Of a DNA stretch of 64,000 nt, positions 24,098 to 35,690 are shown piece after piece. The notes beneath the pieces are model-generated. The model saw only the letters and a program-made list of their open reading frames with translations. It did no database searches and was not told the origin of the DNA. The stretch's first letter is position 1. Each line of letters opens with the position of its first letter. Made by a program: the position numbers and the translations under genes. This stretch comes from Isoetes taiwanensis (Eukaryota; Streptophyta; Lycopodiopsida; Isoetales; Isoetaceae), in assembly GCA_021234155.1 (NCBI GenBank), contig JAJEKV010000065.1:4085594-4149593 (forward strand). Direction: 5' to 3'.

Positions 24098-26640
24098 GAT
24101 ACAATCAAACAATTTTCATATTATGGCAAAGTTGTGCAAGCCGCAATCTCTTGCAAATGGCCTGTGTTTTTTTCTTCTTGTGATGTCCTCTTTATACTCA
24201 TCTAGCAGCAAATTTTTTTCTTAAAGTCTATCACAACCCTTTATCTCTTGCTTGCAGGCAAAAATCTTGGTAGCTAAATTCGGCATTGAAACGCATCAAT
24301 CTTTTTCTGGCATACGTCCAAAATAACTGCTTCTTTTGAGACAAAGGAGTGATATAAAAGAACAAGGGTAATGAACGAAGAACAAAAAGTACAACAAAAA
24401 ATTGGGGCGATGCAATAGGTAGAAAATGGGAAAAAGATGAACTATTAAAGGCATCAAAATAATAAATGACATTGTAAAATGTCTAAAAGCTGAGCACAAA
24501 GGTAGGGGTTGAGAATCATTGAGACCATAACTATTTGTAAGCATGCTAAGCTTTTGGATTCTTCATGTAAATTTTGATTCCAGCAAGCTCTTGGCAATGA
24601 GGCCAAGCTTATCAAGTATAAAGACACTTACATTCATAGTTGGGCCGACTTTTCAACCTCGTCGACCTTCCAACCAGTGGGTTTGATGTGGCAGAAGAGT
24701 TATAACTGAAATGGGCAAGGGATTTCCACAAGCACTACAACAGAGGAAGAAATTCATCAGGGGACACATGAAGAAGACCTGGTGACCACACCTAGGGCTA
24801 AGTACCCACACCATAAAATAATGCTCAAGAATCACTGTGCAGTACGAATCACATCCTCAACAACCAAAAGTACAAGCAAATATAACAATAGTAGAAGAGA
24901 AACAAAAAACAAACCCAAGTCACCCTCACGGAGCATCCTCCAAAACCATAATGACAAGCTCCATATATTATGCAAAAGGGAGGGGCATAGACCTCTAGAA
25001 AGGCTTATACCCCCCACCCCCTGAGGAAAACAGCTAAGAAACTAGGCAGCCAATTGAGGAAAATGTAAGTGACCATCTCCTATAATATCAACTGAGTACC
25101 TAGCCTGGATGAAATTCTCGAGCCATATAGGGCCTATTAATCCCTTCTACTGTAGACCCTAATTATCTCAAAGGACCTCACAGAGAAGCAAGAAGAAGTA
25201 GGACCTTCTCCCCAGAAAGAAACATAGAAGCTGGCGTAGGACAACAATGGAAGCAATACCACTCAAGAATGGCCTTTGAAAAGCATATAATGTCAATGGG
25301 AATAGAAAGGCCAAGAAGAGAAGAAGTCTAGCACAACTAGAAGCAAGAGGGAAAGGGACAACACAGTTGATAGGGACAACTAATTATATGTTCAAATTAT
25401 ATAGTTATTTTCACGAAAAAAATTGGGATGGAAACTCTTTGCAATCAATCACGAAAAAAATGGGTTGGCAACTCCTTGCAATCATAACTTACCTTCACAA
25501 ATCACACAAGCCCGCTCGTACCTCCACAAGTCACATAAGCCCACTCGTACCACCACCAAGTATGCAATACATGACTAGGGTTTGAACCCTTGACCTACTA
25601 GCCTTGGGGCATGCCCCTTGACTATATGATGTTTAGTGCCATACTACACATAAGAATGAAGCTAAATGGAGGGCTCATACCCTACCATGGAAAATTATAA
25701 AAATGAAGCTAAATGGAGGGCTCATACCCCTACCATGGAAAAATATAAAACATGAAAGGGGATTTCATAGAGAATATTCAAATCGCTCCTCCCCAAAGGA
25801 CTTGTACCATCGCCAAGTGTGTAATACATAATCAAGGTTTGAGCCCTAAACCAACTAGCCTTGGAAAAAGCCCTTCGACTATATGCCACAACCAAGAAGG
25901 TTGGGCACAATGCTTTAAGAACAACAAAGAAGCTTTAGCATCATAATAAAGAATAATAAAACATCATTAAGAAAAAGCTTTAGCATCATAATAAACAGTA
26001 ATAAAGAAGCTTTAACATCATACATATGAGGGGACTCGTACCTCCACCATGGGAAAAGCAAAACCAATACGTGTTGTTTTGACATTTTCAAAAAGCATTA
26101 GCATCCCAAAACTTATCAAGAAAGGATGTATCAAGATACTACTTCACAGAAACAACCTCAGACTACTAGTGTGGAATTTTAGTTGCTCAAGCTAGTCAGT
26201 TGGCAACTATCAGGGGCATGCCAAATATGTTAAAATAACTGCTCGGACACTTTCCCATATAACCAATGGGTTGCTCATAGATTATGCCAAAATGGAAGAT
26301 ATGATATAGATGGATATATATGGCTTGTAGTATGTGTCACATGCCATAATACTAGTTATGACATATATATTATGTGACATTATATAGACCATGTGACATA
26401 TGTCTTATCAACTCATATATAATTCAGTTTGGTTTTCTGTTTGAGGCTATTTATTTGATGTTATTTTGTTTGAGGCGTGGTGACACGTATATGCAAACAA
26501 TAAACAATCTTGGAAACTGATGAAGACGATGTTATTTTGTTTGAGGCATTATGGTGGTGACACATAAATGCAAACAATAAACAATCTTGGAACTTGATGA
26601 AGACAAGTGACATCATAGTGACGTCCTGCTGGAGATGAGG
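24098..26640. repeat. Non-coding stretch with several short tandem duplications
   Basis: No convincing gene. A 50 bp unit (AATGAAGCTAAATGGAGGGC...) is repeated at about 25,654 and 25,705; an AAGCTTTAGCATCATAATAA unit recurs at about 25,929-26,020; a 75-80 bp unit ending AACAATAAACAATCTTGG is repeated between 26,456 and 26,605. GGTTTGAACCC-type segments near 25,573 and 25,835 sit in similar contexts and could be pol III B-box relics of a SINE family, or simply a dispersed repeat. Confidence 0.6.
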
Positions 26641-26869
26641 AGATGTGACAGACCCTAACCACTAACGGTCTGGAATCTCAATCTCCTTCGGATTGGGACT
26701 TCTCCAATAAAAAATGGCAAGCAAGAATTAAACGAAGAATCCAGCCATGGAATATTTGGAATGCAGTACGAATCTGGATGGAAAACTTCTCTTGATTGGA
26801 TACCTGAGTGCTGCCGTACATGAAATAAGTTGGAATATTTTGCATTCAATTCAATCCGTCTCTCATAGT

Positions 26870-27320
26870 TATATAAACAAGCTGCTGATAATGGCCTTCT
26901 GCTTGAGGAGACGATGGCTTCCAAGAAGAGGAAATTTGAGGAAACAATTCTTGGCTTCTTGGATGATTACCTTCCTGCCATAAAATTGGGGACACTTTAG
27001 CAGATCTTTCTGGTAGTTTTAGTCTGGAAGACAAATTGTTTGATGCTTCTGATAGCTATACGTTTGGTATATTGGATGGCTTAAATCCATTTCATCTTGA
27101 CTTCGAATTACCTGAGCAAATAGATTCGTTTGATTTGGATGATGCTACAGAAGATCTCTCTGGTATTGGTATATTACCATTCATATTTAGATATGATACC
27201 CTCCTGACCTGTAGTAGCTGCCTTTGTTTTGTCAGCAATGATGAAGTTGATGAATCCGGCCACTGTAAAACCTGTATCACGGAATGGGTAGTGGGATGCT
27301 CTGAAAAAATGCAGTCCTAG
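26870..27320 (+). pseudogene. Candidate small gene with one frame break, function unknown
   Basis: TATA-like TATATAAA at 26,870-26,877 precedes an ATG at 26,914 opening a frame that starts MASKKRKFEETILGFLDDY and stops at 26,998. A second frame, open from about 26,985 to 27,320, continues with acidic, protein-like composition and ends with two CxxC pairs (CSSC and CKTC, about 17 residues apart) that resemble a zinc ribbon. A single-base frameshift at the AAAA near 26,983 would join them; I cannot tell a true mutation from an assembly error or a missed intron. No family recognised. Confidence 0.3.
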
Positions 27321-27799
27321 CTCTAAACACTGTTGTAGTTTGTCTATATATGAAATAAACAGAGTCTTATATCACCTGCTTAGATTTTACAAGTTCTGAA
27401 CGCTTGGTGAATGGGTCAGCATATGCCCGTGTGCGCCCTCCTCCAAACTATATCTACTTAACAAATAACTCTCATAGAACGAAGAACTCTTAGAAATGCA
27501 TATTTTGCGTTGGCTTGCCTCGTTAACTTTACAACTCATCTGTGCTCCATGAATCCAAGACCTCAACCGGCCAATTCTAGAAATAAAGCCAAAGATTAGA
27601 ATGCCTAAATAATATAAACAGATGTGAACAGATGCAGAGGTCTATTCGAGCACCACTGTGAGCTGCAATGATTGCAGAAACTAGGATGTCATGAACATTA
27701 TTATGTTTCCAGTGAGATACTTAAAATGTCCAGAACCATGTAAACAACCAAGGATTAAGTAAAGACATAAGATCAGATACCATACTTTGCCATGCTACA

Positions 27800-28230
27800 T
27801 CATACGGAACAAAAGTTCCAATATCTGTAACTTCCACCTTGCCACATTTGCACCAGCAGCCAGGCTGTTTGAATGCTATTTCCGGGTTGCAAAACTAACA
27901 ATTGGTTTAATAAAAGGCGAGAGCTTGGCTCTACTGGGACATCAGCATACCATATCATTTGTGAATTTCCTTGCCGGTTTGCAAGGATTCCAAAACCAAG
28001 TTTATTTCTGGATTGGCTAGAGAGACCAGCGCAAAATTTGTCATTGGCTAAATGTTTGTGGCTTGAGTAAAAATCAGGAGAGATGGGACCGTTGATTGGG
28101 TTTACTGTAAAATATAGAAGCACTAAAGAAGGACATGAGGAGGAAGCAGATCGAAATAAAGAAATACTGAACGCGTAGAATAAGAAGTGAGATATAACGC
28201 AGGCATTCTAGCATTAATAATTCTCCCCTT
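27800..28230 (-). pseudogene. Degenerate bulb-type lectin-like reading frame
   Basis: Minus-strand frame 28,123-27,800 contains GFGILANRQGNSQMIWYAD followed by PVEPSSRLLL and LVLQPGN, which resembles the B-lectin (mannose-binding) domain of plant lectins and G-type receptor kinases. Upstream, in a different frame (28,215-28,110), a run rich in Leu, Ile and Phe looks like a signal peptide. The frames do not join without a shift, and the domain stops early, so I regard it as a pseudogene or one broken exon. Family call is tentative. Confidence 0.35.
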
Positions 28231-28285
28231 CCTTCTCCATGGCCGCCCTCTGAAGCAGATTTAATTCTGGCAGCCATCCTGGTAC

Positions 28286-28660
28286 TCAAGGATGCTCCCA
28301 AGGATTCCCCCTCCAGCAATCCGCCATCGCCAAACCCACATTTGTTCCCGGTCTTTCTTCCTTCTGGGATGGCTTGAGAGTCGGAATGTGGAACCCTTTG
28401 ATTACTTCAACCCTGCGGCAGTGGCAGCAAAGCTCTGTGCCTAACGGAATGGTCAAAAGCTTCTGTGCCCAAAGGCATGTATCTTCTGTGCTCAAATGCT
28501 TCTTGATTCTCTGAATTACTTGAAAGTTCTTGATCTGAGCTTGATAGCCTGAACCTCCGAATATCCACATTGTTAGAAACGAATTGTCTTTTTTTTTTGC
28601 AAACTCTCAAGATCTCCGGCTCACCTTGGGGGACGGGGATATTGCTGGAGCCAATAACTG
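28286..28660. other. Open but unassigned stretch
   Basis: A 94-codon minus frame (28,570-28,286) is open, but shows no motif I recognise. A T run at 28,590-28,599 follows. No claim of a gene. Confidence 0.2.
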
Positions 28661-28866
28661 CACCATCATTATATCATTATTATGAGGTGTCTTTATTCCC
28701 ACCGTACCATTGCGCAGGCCATTATTATATCACATTATTAGAATCACTTTATATATCACGTAGATATCAAATAATATACATATCATATAAATATTAGATT
28801 CGGGATATTTGCATGTGTTCTCGTGTTATTCTAGTTTACAAAAACGTGTGCATGCTAAGATTGGCA

Positions 28867-29333
28867 TATAAATAGAAGGCATCTTGAAATGCTCGAACAC
28901 AACTCGAACTCTCCTGGGCACTTAATTTTGCACTGCTCCTACTTCTAAGGTAATCCTTTGCAGTCTTCTTCTTGCTCCTTGCATTCTATATTTCTCATTC
29001 CCTTCTCTCGACCATTCTATAAATGTATTATGTCTATGTGAAGATCTACAGTAATATTCTATGTACACTATTACCACTTATTTTGAACCCTTTATGAAGT
29101 TCAATTTTGCTTGAATTTTCTTTGCTCTGTGAGTTAATAATGTCTACTAATTCCAGATGGGCAAGCCATTGCCGGAGGCCATAGTTATGATGACGTCTAA
29201 GATTAAAAAATTTCTATGTATAACGATTAAAGTAAAGGGAGATGAGTTGTACCATGTGGAATGTGGTTGGAATTTATTCCAGAAGGATGTGCTCAGTTCG
29301 ATCGGTTGGCTTCCATCTAGAAATTATTCATGA
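28867..29333 (+). CDS. Candidate small gene: TATA, 5' UTR intron, 58-codon frame
   Basis: TATAAATA lies at 28,867-28,874. A donor AAG|GTAATC is at 28,950 and an acceptor ATTCCAG at 29,156, directly before ATG at 29,157. The frame 29,157-29,333 encodes 58 residues starting MGKPLPEAIVMM, basic in its first half with a KIKKF segment, then CGWNLFQ and WLPSRNYS at the end. No match is recognised. An A12 run follows at about 29,469. The ordered promoter, intron and ATG layout is suggestive, but each signal is common by chance in AT-rich plant DNA. Confidence 0.25.
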
Positions 29334-29520
29334 CCATCCTTACGCAACATCAGATTTCTTGAATAATTTCACACTCTCTGGGATTCCCAGTTATGAACTC
29401 ACGCTTAAGGTGGGGGGCAATATATTATGGTTAGCATCCTTCTATCGTGCGAGCACTGAACACAAGGCAAAAAAAAAAAAGTGCAGGTTCAAATCCTGTA
29501 TGTTCTAGCACGTATAGATG

Positions 29521-29580
29521 AATTGGTGAAGAGAAACGTTCGCGGCGGCCTTGGCCGCCGCGATAAGTTTCTTGTAATTC
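29521..29580. other. GC-rich perfect hairpin in AT-rich DNA
   Basis: Arms CGCGGCGGCC (29,541-29,550) and GGCCGCCGCG (29,553-29,562) enclose a TT loop. Outside them GAAAC (29,533-29,537) can pair with GTTTC (29,568-29,572), and the outermost AATT ends also match, giving an imperfect 60 nt foldback. It resembles a terminator or an organellar inverted repeat. Just upstream (29,483-29,515) lies a T-arm-like GCAGGTTCAAATCCTGT. Confidence 0.75.
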
Positions 29581-29760
29581 ATAATAGATATGGCATATAG
29601 ATATGACATATATATGTCATACTTGACATGTATGTCATAATAGCTTACTTACATGACATGTATCATATGAATGACAAAACACATATATATGACATAGAAT
29701 GACAACACACATATATATGACATATAAATATGTCGTATGTATGCCAATATCCTTATCCTT
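29581..29760. repeat. ATATGACAT-rich imperfect repeats
   Basis: Repeated ACATATATATGACAT and CATGACATGTAT units, related to the stretch 26,320-26,410. No gene. Confidence 0.55.
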
Positions 29761-30246
29761 CTATATTAAAGTTTAACCAAAAACTTCTATTCATTACTCC
29801 ATAGAGCTAAACAGTCAAAGCAATGGAGCATTGAGTGTTGTGTACATACTATGCAACTCATATCAAATGAATGAAGAATTTCTCAATCATGTATTTGAAT
29901 GTGAACTCTTTACTATTTGCCACTTGCAATTCAACTTCTTGATAGAAAAATCAATAAGGAAATATCATGTGCTCAAGTTTCAACCTTCAATCTATCTTTG
30001 CATGAACAAGAAATAGAAATAGAAATGGAAATATGTATTCACAATCTCATAGGACTTGCGATATAAGGTTCAATATAAACACTATGACGTTCCCCCGGAG
30101 TATATGCTATGATATGCGTTCATCCTATGGCCACATTAGTGTCAAGTTTGAATAGTCGACTTGTACAGGGTCCAAAGTAGCCCAGCACGTCCCAAATGTT
30201 GGCTTACTACATTATAAGTGAGCGACACCACTCACCTTAGGCAAGA

Positions 30247-30362
30247 TAACTCCACATTGTCACGTGGATTGCCTCATTAGCGCCCTGCCTAATGAATTGT
30301 CCCGTTGATAACCCCACATTGTCACGTGGAGCCGCCCCATTAGTGTCCTGCCATATGGAATT
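30247..30362. repeat. 57 bp tandem duplication with G-box-like cores
   Basis: The unit beginning GATAACTCCACATTGTCACG occurs at about 30,247 and in diverged form at 30,306. Each copy contains TCACGTGGA, a G-box. It may be part of an old LTR; no gene lies nearby. Confidence 0.6.
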
Positions 30363-30599
30363 GTCTTGGTGCCATGTGGACCTATCCAAGTGAGCTCTGC
30401 TGAGATCCACTTATTCCAACTATCTGCTGGCCTTGTTAGCGCTTGGAATGAAGGATCATCTCCGAGAGGAGTGTGTCGTGCAAATTAGGCTTCCAAACAC
30501 TTGGGATGCCAAATCTACGATGGACACAGCAAGAAGACACTCAGACATGCAAATGATGCTTCCATGCACTTTGCAGAGGTGAAATTTACATTACGTATG

Positions 30600-30881
30600 A
30601 CTTCTTGAACTACTGAAAGACCAACACTGGATAAAACCCTCACGGGAATCTCTTTGAAACCAACAGAAAACAATGGGATAAAACCCTCACAGGCATCTCT
30701 TTGGAACCAACAGGAAACAATAATAAAACCCTCACGGGCATCTCTTTGAAACCAACAGGAAACAATGCTGTTGAAACCAACAGGAAACAATGCTGAATGT
30801 TGATAAAATGCGACCATTATGGCCGGGATTAAAAAACCTTGCCCTTTCGGGTTTTAGAGGAAAAACCCTGACCATAATAGC
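30600..30881 (-). mobile_element. LINE 3' end remnant: hairpin copy 5 with adjoining minisatellite
   Basis: On the minus strand the hairpin 30,881-30,814 has outer stem CTATTATGGTC / GGCCATAATGG, inner CCC-GAAA-GGG and the TTTTTTAATCC strand. Downstream on the same strand (30,795-30,631) lies a minisatellite of about 46 bp units with a TTTCCTGTTGGTTTCAA core, three full and one partial copy. Units are in frame with each other, so they also read as a repeated peptide, but I see no gene. Confidence 0.65.
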
Positions 30882-31407
30882 AACATCTAACTATACTAAA
30901 GTATACCCTCATGCTGACTAGCCTTGTTGGGTGAACAATACAGTTAAACAAAAAAGTTAACGAAGAACTCAAGTTTTGAAAATGCCTTCACTATAGATCT
31001 TCATTCTTGCCTATGAATTGCAACTTCCATCCAAACTATAGGCAACGCGCTCTCGAGTTGTCTGCAAAAAAAACCAAGAAGATAAGTTACGAAATCCCTA
31101 GGGCTCAACGGGCCGGATTCCACTATCGGCAACGGCACTGTGGGAGCAAAATCTCAACTGCGGCTTCCATTTGTGACACCAATACGTTGCACTCAAACCC
31201 CAAAGTCCATGTGTCCACCTCGACCCTAGTCCAAGAAGAGCTCAACATCACCTTCACAAAATGTCAATGTTTTAAAATAGCAATTTCGATTCAAATACTC
31301 TATTGTCTACAACTATGACTTAAGCCACTTCACTCTCCGGCCATGGAGGGCAACCCTCCGTGCGCAGCACCTTGTTTTTTTGGCATTTGGAGGAACATAG
31401 TTTCAGC

Positions 31408-32188
31408 CAGGGTTCAAGTTTGACAGTTTTCATGCATGTTTTTTGCCCGTCAAAACAGGCAGCAAAAAAAATTGCCCTGCATATGAAGGGTAACAAATAT
31501 CAATTTGCCTGTCATATAGAAAGGCAAAAAAAAATGTGTATGTCATTTGAAAGGTCGCAAATATGAATTTGCCTTTCATTTTTGTATTTATAAGGGTTAT
31601 TTTCTAGGCATAGGGTTATAGAATTAATGTACCTTACGGTCCTTACTTAGAATAATGAATTAGATAACAACATTAATTTTTTTTTTTTTTTAACTTCTAG
31701 TAGAAACTACATTCCCTAATCCCATTCCTCCTATTCTTCTACCATTTCCCAACAAAACAAACCCACCAATTTGGGATATTTTTTTTTTTGCTCGCCACCA
31801 ATTTCCTCCTTTCTTCTGCCACGCCTGACCCAATTTGGGATATTTTTTTCGGTAAGCCAAGCCAAGCTAAGCCTGTAATATTATATGCTCAAAATTTTTT
31901 TGTTGGTTCTTTCTTTTCCCCCTTTTACACAAAACAGAAACAACGGCGTCTGTGTGTAGTAAACCATTTGAACACGTGGATTGGAATGAAGATAAACGTA
32001 GAAGAGCAGCAACGTCTTTTGATGACTCTTGAATTATATTGTTGATGCTATTCTTAACCTTTTACCTTTTTGTTCTAAGTTTATAATTGAAAAACAGTCA
32101 GTTGAAAGGTTCAAATTGATCAACATTCTGTCATATGAAAGTGCCTGTCATTGGAAAATTAGGGGGTGCCCGTCAAACTTGAACCCTG
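31408..32188. mobile_element. Non-autonomous hAT-type transposon, 781 bp
   Basis: Terminal inverted repeats of 17 perfect bases, CAGGGTTCAAGTTTGAC, at both ends, starting with the CAGGG typical of hAT. Flanked by a perfect 8 bp duplication GTTTCAGC (31,400-31,407 and 32,189-32,196), the hAT signature. The interior is AT-rich with T-runs, a repeated CCAATTTGGGATATTTTT motif and no transposase. It probably relied on an hAT transposase elsewhere. Confidence 0.93.
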
Positions 32189-32792
32189 GTTTCAGCTGCT
32201 TATGTATTGATCTTAACATTAGAGATCTTATGTATCATGACATCCATAATGCACCACTATCATTAGTAATCAGTAACTTGCAAAATAACGATGGACTATT
32301 TTAGAATAAAAGGGACGTACGCATACCCAGCATCAAATCTTTACTTGAGCCTTAAGCATTTGGAAAGTACAATTTTTGAAACTTACAAGGATAAATATGA
32401 AATTAAAGGACCAATTTTGAAAATGGCAATGATTCACAATGTCCTTACAAATCAGACATGAGCAACATCATCAACATCATCCAGACGTAGTTTAGGGTCC
32501 ATTCATTTTCATTACGTGGGCTTGAAATTAGGTAGCAATGACAAGAGAAAAAAAGATAGGAGAGCAATTCACTTATAAATTAATGTGATGTTACTGTTTT
32601 ATACTCATCCAATGAGCAACTTTCAATACAGATATAACATTATATACAATAGAGAAAATTGTCAATAGAAGGCCTGCGATGATGCTTTTTGTTTTCTGTT
32701 TTGCCACCTTTGTGAAGTTCAGACATCACTGGTTGTAGACTCAGAAGATACACAAGAAAGATATCATGCAAAATACTCATATAATTGAAGCT

Positions 32793-34671
32793 TCAAAGGG
32801 AATCAAGCCAGGCATCAAAATTCTCTTGTAGGTCATCTGAAAGAACAGGAAGCTTAAGATCTTGCCCAACTGGACCAGTTTCAAGCCATTGCACTGCTTG
32901 CTTTCCAAAACTATCATGCTCGTGTCCTTTATTAGTTGCCAACATGAATTCAGGTAAACTACTGGATGCTGCTGAAGGAACCATGATGCTGTTCTCATTC
33001 AATTGAACAGAATCTAGCATATCAAGTAAGGCATCTAATTCTGCCTCTGCAGCAGCAGGCTGAAATGATGCCAAACTGGAACTGATATTCATCGTTTGAA
33101 TTTCCGATTCCTCTTTGTCATCTTGTATGATTTCTGAACTCGAACCAATATCCCATGAAAGATGCCCTTTATTAACTATTCCTGAGCTCTGGTGGAGGTT
33201 GGTAGCACCTACGATATCTGAACTTGAGCCAAAATCCCATGAAAGATGTTCCTCATTGACTGCCCCTGAACTCTGGTGAAGGTTAGTAGCATCTAATCTA
33301 CCTTGTTTGTTATTGATACCAGTATTAACCACTTGCAAAGTCTTTTCATCATACATCATCTGCATACTCTTCTCGTCATAAGCTCCAGACCTGTCAGGTG
33401 ATACTCCGGATGGCCTCGAGCTGCTTACCTCTTGTCGCAGCTGAAGTATCACATACCACAAAGTGAGAATTTTTTATTCAAATTCAGGCCTTGCATATCT
33501 TATCTACAAATATCACAAATGCAAGCATCTCAACCAAAACAACGATAAGAAAGCAAGAGCATGTCCACTGCAATATAGCTAAATTTATGGGCATGAACTT
33601 ACTTCAAGGTTTTTTTACAGCAGCTGCAACATTAACAATGTGTTCCAAGATGCAAACAAAATTTAAAATACATCGCTGCAACAAAGTTTTCTTTAATACC
33701 AGTGTTAGATTGCACATTAGTTCTTAGGAAATTTCAAGTTGTTATTAAATGATATAAACCGACAGCCCTTGGAAAACTTAGGGTCCAATTAAAATCCACT
33801 CCAGCACTTATTCTTTTCATAGGGGAAAGCAATCAAGAAAGGGATCCAAACTATGACTACGTGATACAGAATCTATTAGGCAGGCTTGAAATAGCTTTCA
33901 ATGATTAATAACAAACATTTGTTCAGGTCATTTAAGTATACCATGTCGTTCAGAAGTGTATCATTGTCGTCAACCATGAGCAGTTCGTGCAATGGTAACT
34001 TCCCAAGTTCTCTGCCTAAAATTTCCAAATTCAAGGATAGCATTGAAGCCTGCATAAATAGCAATTGAGAAGCACAGTAAGTTGAGTTGGCGGCAAAGGA
34101 AGAATTGCAGCATGCTTTTCGATTTAATGTACCATATCTTTCATTATAATTCGAAGTTATAACATTTAGAAATGAGATTAGGCCAACAACTGTAATTACC
34201 CATTACAGATTGAGCAGAAGAAGCACACCGCATCACTGGTTGCTGTGTCGCTAACGTTGCCATCATAAATGTCATCAAATCCCCATCCAAGGTTATCAAC
34301 CCCCCTTGCGAGAGAAATAGAGCTCATATCAGGCAAGCCTGAAAATACAAGATATTGAGTGAATCAAAATGTTAATGACATAAGTAATTTCATAAGCTTT
34401 AGGACCCACCTGGTAGCTGGCCATAGTAAGAGATAGGCTGCTGAGATAAAAGCTCAGCATAATCCAGGCCTCTGCTTTTTCCCTTATTCTCCTCCTCTTC
34501 ACTATCTCTGTCTTCTTCGGAAGCTGCTTCTATAACTTGAGCCGATTTGTTTGCAGATGTAGAGATGCTATGGGCATTTTTTGGCCCTCCTCGTCCACGA
34601 GCAGGACGGGGGCGTCCTCTCCTTGAAGCCATGTGCTTTGTCCTGGCCATAGCCTTGGGGTTAATCTCCAT
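32793..34671 (-). CDS. Four-exon gene, nuclear-like protein of about 375 aa, function uncertain
   Basis: Minus-strand model with consistent GT/AG borders and phases: exon 1 34,671-34,410, exon 2 34,338-34,229, exon 3 34,049-33,942, exon 4 33,440-32,793, total 375 aa. The N-terminus is basic, with an AT-hook-like RRGRPRPARGRG (residues 17-28), followed by an acidic SEEDRDSEEEEN block. Middle exons read DMSSISLARG...LGWGFDDIYDG and LSLNLEILGRELGKLPLHE. Exon 4 holds two diverged copies of a roughly 28-residue unit around ATNLHQSSG and HLSW(D), then PAAAEAELDALLDML and a C-terminal FDAWLDSL. The order LSLNL..., AEAELDxLLxxL, FDxWLD recalls the plant CER16-like family, but that is from memory and unverified. 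The gene structure is much surer than the name. Confidence 0.75.
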
Positions 34672-34740
34672 TACGTCGGAGCACGAATGCCGAACCCTAA
34701 ACCACTATTCTTGCGTATATTTATTCGACAACAAAAAAAA
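34672..34740 (-). promoter_or_regulatory. Leader of the four-exon gene with telo-box
   Basis: Upstream of the ATG at 34,671 the minus strand carries TTTAGGGTT (34,701-34,693), a telo-box common in leaders of plant growth-related genes, and an A/T-rich AATAAATATA segment near 34,720 as a possible TATA. Confidence 0.4.
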
Positions 34741-35529
34741 ATACAATACAAGCGTTATACAAAGATGGAACATACGTAGAACTATTTTGTATATACGTGG
34801 TTGGAACTCAAGACGACATGAAGTTAAGATCTTATTCTAGCGTGGTGAATCCTTGCAAATGTATATTACGGGTATCTTAACCAGCAGATTTGTTGATCCA
34901 GATGATCTGAATCATCAGTTGCAAACCTGTAATAGGGTGGAACCACAAATATGTTCGGCGACTCACTCTTTCTTGAACAACTAAAATGCATGTCTCTCAA
35001 CACATCAAAGAATGTAGCGGGGAATGCATTTCTTTATGTATTAGGTAATGCACACCCAGAAGAAATTCCGGGCTATAATTTTTGAGGCAGCTCCTCGGAT
35101 GAGGCGCGGAGGCGGAAAGTGTGCCGCCGAAGCCAGCGGCCATTGAAAATTATTGCGGTGAATTTCGACCAGCTACCTTAACGTAATAACCGGGAGGAGG
35201 AATTACATACGTTGAGCAGCTATGGCGGAAACATTCTGGGCTATGGCAGAGGCCGCTTCGTTGCAAGGCACAACCTTTCCTATAACGTAAGAACACATCA
35301 AGAAGAGCTCTATTATGATGGGATGGAAAAACGGGGAATAGAAGAATAGGGGAACAGAGGGATGATCCTGAACGAAAAAAAACTCTTCTGAAAAAGCAGG
35401 ATGATTTTCTCTACAAAAACACTGAGAATCCGAGGTTTTCTTAAACTTGTTGCTGATGTATCCATTTGATGTGAGCCTGTGGAGAAGAAATGCATGCCGG
35501 CAAAGAACTCTATTGTGTAAACTAGGGCC

Positions 35530-35690
35530 AAAGAAAAAAAGCTTTGCACAAAGGCAGAAGCTGCCGCTCATGCTTATGATGTTGAAGCCGTCAAAATTAG
35601 TGCTAAGCTGAACCTTCCAGAAAAATGTATGCAGTCCAGAGATTTTTTAGTCTAATGCTGCTTCTTCCGGTAGTCCTGAAGTTCGGCAGA
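35530..35690 (+). pseudogene. AP2/ERF DNA-binding domain fragment
   Basis: Plus strand encodes TKAEAAAHAYDVEAVKISAK followed by LNLPE, the C-terminal helix of an AP2/ERF domain (consensus ..EAAxAYDxAA..xxGxxAxLNFP). The N-terminal half (YRGVRxRxWG) is not seen upstream: a stop lies just before at about 35,522. After a stop at 35,653 another frame continues with NAASSGSPEVRQTWKA. Reads as a broken ERF gene or a single exon of one. 35,000-35,500 shows no recognisable rest of the domain. Confidence 0.65.

Noticed and set aside
25540-25890. SINE copies based on GGTTTGAACCC boxes
   Set aside because: No A box at the right distance and no tail or target duplication; left as a dispersed repeat.
29483-29515. 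tRNA gene
   Set aside because: Only a T-arm-like segment is present. No matching acceptor, D-arm or anticodon arm lies upstream; an A12 run is there instead.
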